From assembly GCA_035771175.1 (NCBI GenBank), contig CM069606.1, positions 26,803,816-26,867,815 on the forward strand: a stretch of DNA of 64,000 bases. The letters run 5' to 3'. This document shows, piece after piece, positions 24,415-37,472 of this stretch; position 1 is the first letter of the stretch; every line of letters begins with the position of its first letter. The notes beneath the pieces are model-generated. The model was not told the origin of the DNA and searched no databases. It saw only the letters and a list, made by a program, of their open reading frames with translations. The position numbers and the translations under genes were made by a program. The DNA comes from Paratinospora sagittata. Taxonomy: Eukaryota > Streptophyta > Magnoliopsida > Ranunculales > Menispermaceae.

Positions 24415-25602
24415 ACAATCTTCGAACTGAATCAAAATTGCAAACTGTCTTGATGATAACCTCATTATTTCGCAAGTTCTTCATTTTATCCCTTTTGTGC
24501 TGAGATTTCCACAGGCTATCTATTGTTTAAAACTGTAAGTATATGAAGTGTTCTCGGTAAGAAAACACATCAAACAAGTGCACATCACCTGTATTTTTTT
24601 TCTAAGAGCTACAACTAATCATCAACAGCACAACAAACAATAGCTATCGAAGTCTAGAAAGATCAAGCTCGAAGAACGAAGACATATATCATGTCTAATG
24701 CATTGGTTTGATCTTTGGTGTGTAGGATAACCTCTCGATCAATCTCAGCACTAAAACTCTGAAAATTGCAAAGTCTTCAAAATCACTTCGATATAGTATT
24801 TCATTTTGAAAAAAAATGTTTTTCGAAAGGTTTTAATCATAATTTCAATGAGTGTTGAATTATTTTAAAGTTTATAATCTTATCTCAATATGTTTTGAGT
24901 CAACGGAATGGTTCCTTAGATTTATAAAATAAGGCTTTCCACAAATTTGCCAAAATTTTCTATAAGGCACTAACGCACTATTGGTGTTGATAGCACGCTG
25001 ATAGGGTTCTATAATAAAACATTTGTTTTAATGAAAAATTGTCTCTGGCGCGCTTTCCCATTTGATAACTCGCTATAAAGCTGTTGTCGTGATCTTTCCA
25101 TTTTTAGTAAAATGGACAATAGCGCGCCATAAGCCTTGATAACGCGCTATCGGGAAGTCAAACACTCGAGCTCTAGGGTTTGTGTACATAGACCTCCTAT
25201 AGCCTGCTATCTGTGAATAGAGAACATGATACACAACCCAAAAGCACGCAATCCACGTCTGAGACAAAAATCTGATATTTCTAACGAGAAAAATGTGGGC
25301 ACTTCCGCTTGCTCCATTTTTCTATTCCTTACACAGTTTTGCTAGGTTATCTTAATTGAAATATTCTCTACTAAGACCTTGATGATTCCCGTTGTCTAGC
25401 ACGCCCAAAACAACTTTGGATTAAACAACTTTTTGAATTCAAATCATTCTGTACTCTCTTGCACTTTAACCTGCAACTGCTAATTTTATAAAGCCCTCAT
25501 TCTCTGATTTTCAAAGATTGAACACACGATTTTTGCAAGTTAGACTGAGCTTTCCAAAGAGTGTTTAAAAAGAAGAAAGTCGTGATTCTTGCATTTGCCC
25601 AA
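24415..25602 (+). repeat. Monomer 22, beta-like (1188 bp)
   Basis: Twin of unit 21 in length and in every variant checked, including ttttaatgaaa, which I saw only in this pair. Points to a very recent single-unit duplication. Confidence 0.95.
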
Positions 25603-26789
25603 ACAATCTTCGAACTGAATCAAAATTGCAAACTGTCTTGAAGATAACCTCATTATTTCGCAAGTTCTTCATTTTATCCCTTTTGTGCTGAGATTTCCAC
25701 AGGCTATCTATTGTTTTAAACTGTAAGTATATGAAGTGTTCTCGGTAAGAAAACACATCAAACAAGTGCACATCACCTGTATTTTTTTTCTAAGAGCTAC
25801 AACTAATCATCAACAGCACAACAAACAATAGCTATCGAAGTCTACAAAGATCAAGCTCGAAGAACGAAGACATATATCATGTCTAATGCATTGGTTTGAT
25901 CTTTGGTGTGTAGGATAACCTCTCGATCAATCTCAGCACTAAAACTCTGAAAATTGCAAAGTCTTCAAAATCACTTCGATATAGTATTTCATTTTGAAAA
26001 AAATGTTTTTCGAAAGGTTTTAATCATAATTTCAATGAGTGTTGAATTATTTTAAAGTTTATAATCTTATCTCAATATGTTTTGAGTCAACGGAATGGTT
26101 CCTTAGATTTATAAAATAAGGCTTTCCACAAATTTGCCAAAATTTTCTATAAGGCACTAACGCACTATTGGTGTTGATAGCACGCTGATAGGGTTCTATA
26201 ATAAAACATTTGTTTTTATGAAAAATTGTCTCTGGCGCGCTATCCCATTTGATAACTCGCTATAAAGCTGTTGTCGTGATCTTTCCATTTTTAGTAAAAT
26301 GGACAATAGCGCGCCATAAGCCTTGATAACGCGCTATCGGGAAGTCAAACACTCGAGCTCTAGGGTTTGTGTACATAGACCTCCTATAGCCTGCTATCTG
26401 TGAATAGAGAACATGATACACAACCCAAAAGCACGCAATCCACGTCTGAGACAAAAATCTGATATTTCTAACGAGAAAAATGTGGGCACTTCCGCTTGCT
26501 CCATTTTTCTATTCCTTACACAGTTTTGCTAGGTTATCTTAATTGAAATATTCTCTACTAAGACCTTGATGATTCCCGTTGTCTAGCACGCCCAAAACAA
26601 CTTTGGATTAAACAACTTTTTGAATTCAAATCATTCTGTACTCTCTTGCACTTTAACCTGCAACTGCTAATTTTATAAAGCCCTCATTCTCTGATTTTCA
26701 AAGATTGAACACACGATTTTTGCAAGTTAGACTGAGCTTTCCAAAGAGTGTTTAAAAAGAAGAAAGTCGTGATTCTTGCATTTGCCCAA
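25603..26789 (+). repeat. Monomer 23, beta-like (1187 bp)
   Basis: cttgaagata, ttgttttaaactg, gtctacaaag, 7 A, gcgctatccc, cttccgc. Confidence 0.95.
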
Positions 26790-27976
26790 ACAATCTTCGA
26801 ACTGAATCAAAATTGCAAACTGTCTTGAAGATAACCTCATTATTTCGCAAGTTCTTCATTTTATCCCTTTTGTGCTGAGATTTCCACAGGCTATCTATTG
26901 TTTAAAACTGTAAGTATATGAAGTGTTCTCGGTAAGAAAACACATCAAACAAGTGCACATCACCTGTATTTTTTTTCTAAGAGCTACAACTAATCATCAA
27001 CAGCACAACAAACAATAGCTATCGAAGTCTACAAAGATCAAGCTCGAAGAACGAAGACATATATCATGTCTAATGCATTGGTTTGATCTTTGGTGTGTAG
27101 GGTAACCTCTCGATCAATCTCAGCACTAAAACTCTGAAAATTGCAAAGTCTTCAAAATCACTTCGATATAGTATTTCATTTTGAAAAAAATGTTTTTCGA
27201 AAGGTTTTAATCATAATTTCAATGAGTGTTGAATTATTTTAAAGTTTATAATCTTATCTCAATATGTTTTGAGTCAATGGAATGGTTCCTTAGATTTATA
27301 AAATAAGGCTTTCCACAAATTTGCCAAAATTTTCTATAAGGCACTAACGCACTATTGGTGTTGATAGCACGCTGATAGGGTTCTATAATAAAACATTTGT
27401 TTTTATGAAAAATTGTCTCTGGCGCGCTATCCCATTTGATAACTCGCTATAAAGCTGTTGTCGTGATCTTTCCATTTTTAGTAAAATGGACAATAGCGCG
27501 CCATAAGCCTTGATAACGCGCTATCGGGAAGTCAAACACTCGAGCTCTAGGGTTTGTGTACATAGACCTCCTATAGCCTGCTATCTGTGAATAGAGAACA
27601 TGATACACAACCCAAAAGCACGCAATCCACGTCTGAGACAAAAATCTGATATTTCTAACGAGAAAAATGTGGGCACTTCCGCTTGCTCCATTTTTCTATT
27701 CCTTACACAGTTTTGCTAGGTTATCTTAATTGAAATATTCTCTACTAAGACCTTGATGATTCCCGTTGTCTAGCACGCCCAAAACAACTTTGGATTAAAC
27801 AACTTTTTGAATTCAAATCATTCTGTACCCTCTTGCACTTTAACCTGCAACTGCTAATTTTATAAAGCCCTCATTCTCTGATTTTCAAAGATTGAACACA
27901 CGATTTTTGCAAGTTAGACTGAGCTTTCCAAAGAGTGTTTAAAAAGAAGAAAGTCGTGATTCTTGCATTTGCCCAA
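26790..27976 (+). repeat. Monomer 24, beta-like (1187 bp)
   Basis: cttgaagata, gtctacaaag, gtagggtaacc and gcgctatccc. Private: gtcaatggaatgg and tgtaccctc. Confidence 0.95.
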
Positions 27977-29163
27977 ACAATCTTCGAACTGAATCAAAAT
28001 TGCAAACTGTCTTGATGATAACCTCATTATTTCGCAAGTTCTTCATTTTATCCCTTTTGTGCTGAGATTTCCACAGGCTATCTATTGTTTTAAACTGTAA
28101 GTATATGAAGTGTTCTCGGTAAGAAAACACATCAAACAAGTGCACATCACCTGTATTTTTTTTCTAAGAGCTACAACTAATCATCAACAGCACAACAAAC
28201 AATAGCTATCGAAGTCTAGAAAGATCAAGCTCGAAGAACGAAGACATATATCATGTCTAATGCATTGGTTTGATCTTTGGTGTGTAGGATAACCTCTCGA
28301 TCAATCTCAGCACTAAAACTCTGAAAATTGCAAAGTCTTCAAAATCACTTCGATATAGTATTTCATTTTGAAAAAAATGTTTTTCGAAAGGTTTTAATCA
28401 TAATTTCAATGAGTGTTGAATTATTTTAAAGTTTATAATCTTATCTCAATATGTTTTGAGTCAACGGAATGGTTCCTTAGATTTATAAAATAAGGCTTTC
28501 CACAAATTTGCCAAAATTTTCTATACGGCACTAACGCACTATTGCTGTTGATAGCACGCTGATAGGGTTCTATAATAAAACATTTGTTTTTATGAAAAAT
28601 TGTCTCTGGCGCGCTATCCCATTTGATAACTCGCTATAAAGCTGTTGTCGTGATCTTTCCATTTTTAGTAAAATGGACAATAGCGCGCCATAAGCCTTGA
28701 TAACGCGCTATCGGGAAGTCAAACACTCGAGCTCTAGGGTTTGTGTACATAGACCTCCTATAGCCTGCTATCTGTGAATAGAGAACATGATACACAACCC
28801 AAAAGCACGCAATCCACGTCTGAGACAAAAATCTGATATTTCTAACGAGAAAAATGTGGGCACTTCTGCTTGCTCCATTTTTCTATTCCTTACACAGTTT
28901 TGCAAGGTTATCTTAATTGAAATATTCTCTACTAAGACCTTGATGATTCCCGTTGTCTAGCACGCCCAAAACAACTTTGGATTAAACAACTTTTTGAATT
29001 CAAATCATTCTGTACTCTCTTGCACTTTAACCTGCAACTGCTAATTTTATAAAGCCCTCATTCTCTGATTTTCAAAGATTGAACGCACGATTTTTGCAAG
29101 TTAGACTGAGCTTTCCAAAGAGTGTTTAAAAAGAAGAAAGTCGTGATTCTTGCATTTGCCCAA
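27977..29163 (+). repeat. Monomer 25, beta-like (1187 bp)
   Basis: cttgatgata, ttgttttaaactg, gtctagaaag, 7 A, gcgctatccc, cttctgc. Private or rare: ctatacggc, attgctgtt, ttttgcaagg and gaacgcac. Confidence 0.95.
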
Positions 29164-30350
29164 ACAATCTTCGAACTGAATCAAAATTGCAAACTGTCTT
29201 GAAGATAACCTCATTATTTCGCAAGTTCTTCATTTTATCCCTTTTGTGCTGAGATTTCCACAGGCTATCTATTGTTTAAAACTGTAAGTATATGAAGTGT
29301 TATCGGTAAGAAAACACATCAAACAAGTGCACATCACCTGTATTTTTTTTCTAAGAGCTACAACTAATCATCAACAGCACAACAAACAATAGCTATCGAA
29401 GTCTAGAAAGATCAAGCTCGAAGAACGAAGACATATATCATGTCTAATGCATTGGTTTGATCTTTGGTGTGTAGGATAACCTCTCGATCAATCTCAGCAC
29501 TAAAACTCTGAAAATTGCAAAGTCTTCAAAATCACTTCGATATAGTATTTCATTTTGAAAAAAATGTTTTTCGAAAGGTTTTAATCATAATTTCAATGAG
29601 TGTTGAATTATTTTAAAGTTTATAATCTTATCTCAATATGTTTTGAGTCAACGGAATGGTTCCTTAGATTTATAAAATAAGGCTTTCCACAAATTTGCCA
29701 AAATTTTCTATAAGGCACTAACGCACTATTGGTGTTGATAGCACGCTGATAGGGTTCTATAATAAAACATTTGTTTTTATGAAAAATTGTCTCTGGCGCG
29801 CTTTCCCATTTGATAACTCGCTATAAAGCTGTTGTCGTGATCTTTCCATTTTTAGTAAAATGGACAATAGCGCGCCATAAGCCTTGATAACGCGCTATCG
29901 GGAAGTCAAACACTCGAGCTCTAGGGTTTGTGTACATAGACCTCCTATAGCTTGCTATCTGTGAATAGAGAACATGATACACAACCCAAAAGCACGCAAT
30001 CCACGTCTGAGACAAAAATCTGATATTTCTAACGAGAAAAATGTGGGCACTTCTGCTTGCTCCATTTTTCTATTCCTTACACAGTTTTGCTAGGTTATCT
30101 TAATTGAAATATTCTCTACTAAGACCTTGATGATTCCCGTTGTCTAGCACGCCCAAAACAACTTTGGATTAAACAACTTTTTGAATTCAAATCATTCTGT
30201 ACTCTCTTGCACTTTAACCTGCAACTGCTAATTTTATAAAGCCCTCATTCTCTGATTTTCAAAGATTGAACACACGATTTTTGCAAGTTAGACTGAGCTT
30301 TCCAAAGAGTGTTTAAAAAGAAGAAAGTCGTGATTCTTGCATTTGCCCAA
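29164..30350 (+). repeat. Monomer 26, beta-like (1187 bp)
   Basis: cttgaagata, gtctagaaag, gcgctttccc, cttctgc. Private: gtgttatcgg and atagcttgct. Confidence 0.95.
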
Positions 30351-31536
30351 ACAATCTTCGAACTGAATCAAAATTGCAAACTGTCTTGATGATAACCTCA
30401 TTATTTCGCAAGTTCTTCATTTTATCCCTTTTGTGCTGAGATTTCCACAGGCTATCTATTGTTTTAAACTGTAAGTATATGAAGTGTTCTCGGTAAGAAA
30501 ACACATCAAACAAGTGCACATCACCTGTATTTTTTTCTAAGAGCTACAACTAATCATCAACAGCACATCAAACAATAGCTATCGAAGTCTACAAAGATCA
30601 AGCTCGAAGAACGAAGACATATATCATGTCTAATGCATTGGTTTGATCTTTGGTGTGTAGGGTAACCTCTCGATCAATCTCAGCACTAAAACTCTGAAAA
30701 TTGCAAAGTCTTCAAAATCACTTTGATATAGTATTTCATTTTGAAAAAAATGTTTTTCGAAAGGTTTTAATCATAATTTCAATGAGTGTTGAATTATTTT
30801 AAAGTTTATAATCTTATCTCAATATGTTTTTAGTCAACGGAATGGTTCCTTAGATTTTTAAAATAAGGCTTTCCACCAATTTGCCAAAATTTTCTATAAG
30901 GCACTAACGCACTATTGGTGTTGATAGCACGCTGATAGGGTTCTATAATAAAACATTTGTTTTTATGAAAAATTGTCTCTAGCGCGCTATCCCATTTGAT
31001 AACTCGCTATAAAGCTGTTGTCGTGATCTTTCCATTTTTAGTAAAATGGACAATAGCGCGCCATAAGCCTTGATAACGCGCTATCGGGAAGTCAAACACT
31101 CGAGCTCTAGGGTTTGTGTACATAGACCTCCTATAGCCTGCTATCTGTGAATAGAGAACATGATACACAACCCAAAAGCACGCAATCCACGTCTGAGACA
31201 AAAATCTGATATTTCTAACGAGAAAAATGTGGGCACTTCCGCTTGCTCCATTTTTCTATTCCTTACACAGTTTTGCTAGGTTATCTTAATTGAAATATTC
31301 TCTACTAAGACCTTGATGATTCCCGTTGTCTAGCACGCCCAAAACAACTTTGGATTAAACAACTTTTTGAATTCAAATCATTCTGTACTCTCTTGCACTT
31401 TAACCTGCAACTGCTAATTTTATAAAGCCCTCATTCTCTGATTTTCAAAGATTGAACACACGATTTTTGCAAGTTAGACTGAGCTTTCCAAAGAGTGTTT
31501 AAAAAGAAGAAAGTCGTGATTCTTGCATTTGCCCAA
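30351..31536 (+). repeat. Monomer 27, beta/alpha hybrid (1186 bp)
   Basis: Starts as beta (cttgatgata, attatttcgcaag, ttgttttaaactg, caagtgcac). It switches between about 30517 and 30536 to alpha (7 T, cacatcaaac, actttgatat, gtttttagtc, ccaccaattt, tctctagcg). It forms the junction between blocks 2 and 3. Confidence 0.93.
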
Positions 31537-32724
31537 ACAATCTTCGAACTGAATCAAAATTGCAAACTGTCTTGATGATAACCTCATTATTTCGCAAGTT
31601 CTTCATTTTATCCCTTTTGTGCTGAGATTTCCACAGGCTATCTATTGTTTTAAACTGTAAGTATATGAAGTGTTCTCGGTAAGAAAACACATCAAACAAG
31701 TGCACATCACCTGTATTTTTTTTCTAAGAGCTACAACTAATCATCAACAGCACAACAAACAATAGCTATCGAAGTCTAGAAAGATCAAGCTCGAAGAACG
31801 AAGACATATATCATGTCTAATGCATTGGTTTGATCTTTGGTGTGTAGGATAACCTCTCGATCAATCTCAGCACTAAAACTCTGAAAATTGCAAAGTCTTC
31901 AAAATCACTTCGATATAGTATTTCATTTTGAAAAAAAATGTTTTTCGAAAGGTTTTAATCATAATTTCAATGAGTGTTGAATTATTTTAAAGTTTATAAT
32001 CTTATCTCAATATGTTTTGAGTCAACGGAATGGTTCCTTAGATTTATAAAATAAGGCTTTCCACAAATTTGCCAAAATTTTCTATAAGGCACTAACGCAC
32101 TATTGGTGTTGATAGCACGCTGATAGGGTTCTATAATAAAACATTTGTTTTTATGAAAAATTGTCTCTGGCGCGCTTTCCCATTTGATAACTCGCTATAA
32201 AGCTGTTGTCGTGATCTTTCCATTTTTAGTAAAATGGACAATAGCGCGCCATAAGCCTTGATAATTCGCTATCGGGAAGTCAAACACTCGAGCTCTAGGG
32301 TTTGTGTACATAGACCTCCTATAGCCTGCCATCTGTGAATAGAGAACATGATACACAACCCAAAAGCACGCAATCCACGTCTGAGACAAAAATCTGATAT
32401 TTCTAACGAGAAAAATGTGGGCACTTCTGCTTGCTCCATTTTTCTATTCCTTACACAGTTTTGCTAGGTTATCTTAATTGAAATATTCTCTACTAAGACC
32501 TTGATGATTCCCATTGTCTAGCACGCCCAAAACAACTTTGGATTAAACAACTTTTTGAATTCAAATCATTCTGTACTCTCTTGCACTTTAACCTGCAACT
32601 GCTAATTTTATAAAGCCCTCATTCTCTGATTTTCAAAGATTGAACACACGATTTTTGCAAGTTAGACTGAGCTTTCCAAAGAGTGTTTAAAAAGAAGAAA
32701 GTCGTGATTCTTGCATTTGCCCAA
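31537..32724 (+). repeat. Monomer 28, beta (1188 bp)
   Basis: First full beta: gtctagaaag, 8 A, gcgctttccc, gataattcg, cctgccatc, cttctgc, cccattgtc. Confidence 0.95.
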
Positions 32725-33911
32725 ACAATCTTCGAACTGAATCAAAATTGCAAACTGTCTTGAAGATAACCTCATTATTTCGCAAGTTCTTCATTTTATC
32801 CCTTTTGTGCTGAGATTTCCACAGGCTATCTATTGTTTAAAACTGTAAGTATATGAAGTGTTCTCGGTAAGAAAACACATCAAACAAGTGCACATCACCT
32901 GTATTTTTTTTCTAAGAGCTACAACTAATCATCAACAGCATAACAAACAATAGCTATCGAAGTCTACAAAGATCAAGCTCGAAGAACGAAGACATATATC
33001 ATGTCTAATGCATTGGTTTGATCTTTGGTGTGTAGGATAACCTCTCGATCAATCTCAGCACTAAAACTCTGAAAATTGCAAAGTCTTCAAAATCACTTCG
33101 ATATAGTATTTCATTTTGAAAAAAATGTTTTTCGAAAGGTTTTAATCATAATTTCAATGAGTGTTGAATTATTTTAAAGTTTATAATCTTATCTCAATAT
33201 GTTTTGAGTCAACGGAATGGTTCCTTAGATTTATAAAATAAGGCTTTCCACAAATTTGCCAAAATTTTCTATAAGGCACTAACGCACTATTGGTGTTGAT
33301 AGCACGCTGATAGGGTTCTATAATAAAACATTTGTTTTTATGAAAAATTGTCTCTGGCGCGCTTTCCCATTTGATAACTCGCTATAAAGCTGTTGCCGTG
33401 ATCTTTCCATTTTTAGTAAAATGGGCAATAGCGCGCCATAAGCCTTGATAACACGCTATCGGAAAGTCAAAAACTCGAGCTCTAGGGTTTGTGTACATAG
33501 ACCTGCTATAGCCTGCTATCTGTCCATAGAGAACATGATACACAACCCAAAAGCACGCAATCCACGTCTGAGACAAAAATCTAATATTTCTAACGAGAAA
33601 AATGTGGGCACTTCTGCTTGCTCCATTTTTCTATTCCTTTCACAGTTTTGCTAGGTTATCTTAATTGAAATATTCTCTACTAAGACCTTGATGATTCCCG
33701 TTGTCTAGCACGCCCAAAACAACTTTAGATTATACAACTTTTTGAATTCAAATCATTCTGTACTCTCTTGCTCTTTAACCTGCAACAGCTAATTTTATAA
33801 AGGCCTCATTCTTTGATCTTCAAAGATAGAGCACACGATTTTTGCAAGTTAGACTGAGCTTTCCAAAGAGTGTTTAATAAGAAGAAAGTCGTGATTCTTG
33901 CATTTGCCCAA
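32725..33911 (+). repeat. Monomer 29, gamma (1187 bp)
   Basis: cataacaaac, gatttataa, gcgctttccc, gttgccg, gataacacg, ctgtccatag, ttatacaac, gatcttc, gtttaataag. aaggcctc is private. Confidence 0.95.
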
Positions 33912-35097
33912 ACAATCTTCGAACTGAATCAAAATTTCAAACTGTCTTGAAGATAACCTCATTATTTTGCAAGTTCTTCATTTTATCCCTTTTGTGCTGA
34001 GATTTCCACAGGCTATCTATTGTTTAAAACTGTAAGTATATGAAGTGTTCTCGGTAAGAAAACACATCAAACAAGTACACATCACCTGTATTTTTTTCTA
34101 AGAGCTACAACTAATCATCAACAGCACATCAAACAATAGCTATCGAAGTCTACAAAGATCAAGCTCGAAGAACGAAGACATATATCATGTCTAATGCATT
34201 GGTTTGATCTTTGGTGTGTAGGGTAACCTCTCGATCAATCTCAGCACTAAAACTCTGAAAATTGCAAAGTCTTCAAAATCACTTTGATATAGTATTTCAT
34301 TTTGAAAAAAATGTTTTTCGAAAGGTTTTAATCATAATTTCAATGAGTGTTGAATTATTTTAAAGTTTATAATCTTATCTCAATATGTTTTTAGTCAACG
34401 GAATGGTTCCTTAGATTTTTAAAATAAGGCTTTCCACCAATTTGCCAAAATTTTCTATAAGGCACTAACGCACTATTGGTGTTGATAGCACGCTGATAGG
34501 GTTCTATAATAAAACATTTGTTTTTATGAAAAATTGTCTCTAGCGCGCTATCCCATTTGATAACTCGCTATAAAGCTGTTGTCGTGATCTTTCCATTTTT
34601 AGTAAAATGGACAATAGCGCGCCATAAGCCTTGATAACGCGCTATCGGGAAGTCAAACACTCGAGCTCTAGGGTTTGTGTACATAGACCTCCTATAGCCT
34701 GCTATCTGTGAATAGAGAACATGATACACAACCCAAAAGCACGCAATCCACGTCTGAGACAAAAATCTGATATTTCTAACGAGAAAAATGTGGGCACTTC
34801 CGCTTGCTCCATTTTTCTATTCCTTACACAGTTTTGCTAGGTTATCTTAATTGAAATATTCTCTACTAAGACCTTGATGATTCCCGTTGTCTAGCACGCC
34901 CAAAACAACTTTGGATTAAACAACTTTTTGAATTCAAATCATTCTGTACTCTCTTGCACTTTAACCTGCAACTGCTAATTTTATAAAGCCCTCATTCTCT
35001 GATTTTCAAAGATTGAACACACGATTTTTGCAAGTTAGACTGAGCTTTCCAAAGAGTGTTTAAAAAGAAGAAAGTCGTGATTCTTGCATTTGCCCAA
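33912..35097 (+). repeat. Monomer 30, alpha (1186 bp)
   Basis: First full alpha: aaatttcaaactg, caagtacac, 7 T, actttgatat, gtttttagtc, ccaccaattt, tctctagcg, atggacaat, cttccgc. Confidence 0.95.
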
Positions 35098-36285
35098 ACA
35101 ATCTTCGAACTGAATCAAAATTGCAAACTGTCTTGATGATAACCTCATTATTTCGCAAGTTCTTCATTTTATCCCTTTTGTGCTGAGATTTCCACAGGGT
35201 ATCTATTGTTTTAAACTGTAAGTATATGAAGTGTTCTCGGTAAGAAAACACATCAAACAAGTGCACATCACCTGTATTTTTTTTCTAAGAGCTACAACTA
35301 ATCATCAACAGCACAACAAACAATAGCTATCGAAGTCTAGAAAGATCAAGCTCGAAGAACGAAGACATATATCATGTCTAATGCATTGGTTTGATCTTTG
35401 GTGTGTAGGATAACCTCTCGATCAATCTCAGCACTAAAACTCTGAAAATTGCAAAGTCTTCAAAATCACTTCGATATAGTATTTCATTTTGAAAAAAAAT
35501 GTTTTTCGAAAGGTTTTAATCATAATTTCAATGAGTGTTGAATTATTTTAAAGTTTATAATCTTATCTCAATATGTTTTGAGTCAACGGAATGGTTCCTT
35601 AGATTTATAAAATAAGGCTTTCCACAAATTTGCCAAAATTTTCTATAAGGCACTAACGCACTATTGGTGTTGATAGCACGCTGATAGGGTTCTATAATAA
35701 AACATTTGTTTTTATGAAAAATTGTCTCTGGCGCGCTTTCCCATTTGATAACTCGCTATAAAGCTGTTGTCGTGATCTTTCCATTTTTAGTAAAATGGAC
35801 AATAGCGCGCCATAAGCCTTGATAATTCGCTATCGGGAAGTCAAACACTCGAGCTCTAGGGTTTGTGTACATAGACCTCCTATAGCCTGCCATCTGTGAA
35901 TAGAGAACATGATACACAACCCAAAAGCACGCAATCCACGTCTGAGACAAAAATCTGATATTTCTAACGAGAAAAATGTGGGCACTTCTGCTTGCTCCAT
36001 TTTTCTATTCCTTACACAGTTTTGCTAGGTTATCTTAATTGAAATATTCTCTACTAAGACCTTGATGATTCCCATTGTCTAGCACGCCCAAAACAACTTT
36101 GGATTAAACAACTTTTTGAATTCAAATCATTCTGTACTCTCTTGCACTTTAACCTGCAACTGCTAATTTTATAAAGCCCTCATTCTCTGATTTTCAAAGA
36201 TTGAACACACGATTTTTGCAAGTTAGACTGAGCTTTCCAAAGAGTGTTTAAAAAGAAGAAAGTCGTGATTCTTGCATTTGCCCAA
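35098..36285 (+). repeat. Monomer 31, beta (1188 bp)
   Basis: Matches unit 28 in the beta markers. cagggtatc is private. Confidence 0.95.
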
Positions 36286-37472
36286 ACAATCTTCGAACTG
36301 AATCAAAATTGCAAACTGTCTTGAAGATAACCTCATTATTTCGCAAGTTCTTCATTTTATCCCTTTTGTGCTGAGATTTCCACAGGCTATCTATTGTTTA
36401 AAACTGTAAGTATATGAAGTGTTCTCGGTAAGAAAACACATCAAACAAGTGCACATCACCTGTATTTTTTTTCTAAGAGCTACAACTAATCATCAACAGC
36501 ATAACAAACAATAGCTATCGAAGTCTACAAAGATCAAGCTCGAAGAACGAAGACATATATCATGTCTAATGCATTGGTTTGATCTTTGGTGTGTAGGATA
36601 ACCTCTCGATCAATCTCAGCACTAAAACTCTGAAAATTGCAAAGTCTTCAAAATCACTTCGATATAGTATTTCATTTTGAAAAAAATGTTTTTCGAAAGG
36701 TTTTAATCATAATTTCAATGAGTGTTGAATTATTTTAAAGTTTATAATCTTATCTCAATATGTTTTGAGTCAACGGAATGGTTCCTTAGATTTATAAAAT
36801 AAGGCTTTCCACAAATTTGCCAAAATTTTCTATAAGGCACTAACGCACTATTGGTGTTGATAGCACGCTGATAGGGTTCTATAATAAAACATTTGTTTTT
36901 ATGAAAAATTGTCTCTGGCGCGCTTTCCCATTTGATAACTCGCTATAAAGCTGTTGCCGTGATCTTTCCATTTTTAGTAAAATGGGCAATAGCGCGCCAT
37001 AAGCCTTGATAACACGCTATCGGAAAGTCAAAAACTCGAGCTCTAGGGTTTGTGTACGTAGACCTGCTATAGCCTGCTATCTGTCCATAGAGAACATGAT
37101 ACACAACCCAAAAGCACGCAATCCACGTCTGAGACAAAAATCTAATATTTCTAACGAGAAAAATGTGGGCACTTCTGCTTGCTCCATTTTTCTATTCCTT
37201 TCACAGTTTTGCTAGGTTATCTTAATTGAAATATTCTCTACTAAGACCTTGATGATTCCCGTTGTCTAGCACGCCCAAAACAACTTTAGATTATACAACT
37301 TTTTGAATTCAAATCATTCTGTACTCTCTTGCTCTTTAACCTGCAACAGCTAATTTTATAAAGCCCTCATTCTTTGATCTTCAAAGATAGAGCACACGAT
37401 TTTTGCAAGTTAGACTGAGCTTTCCAAAGAGTGTTTAATAAGAAGAAAGTCGTGATTCTTGCATTTGCCCAA
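36286..37472 (+). repeat. Monomer 32, gamma (1187 bp)
   Basis: Matches unit 29. tacgtagacc is private. Confidence 0.95.

Larger units (their letters stand above)
22040..30350. repeat. Block 2: homogeneous beta-like monomers, units 20-26
   Basis: Seven consecutive units of 1187-1188 bp are all of one type: attatttcgcaag, caagtgcac, cacaacaaac, gatttataa, atggacaat, gataacgcg, gggaagtcaaacac and tacatagacctcc. Fine markers (cttgaagata or cttgatgata; gtctacaaag or gtctagaaag; gcgctatccc or gcgctttccc) vary from unit to unit without a fixed period. Units 21 and 22 look the same throughout. The block reads as local amplification of a single type. Confidence 0.8.

Noticed and set aside
25565..25771. 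68-codon minus-strand frame spanning a unit junction
   Set aside because: It needs a GTG start, depends on the ttttaaac or ttttaaat variant that removes a stop, and is absent from most X, Y, Z and alpha starts.
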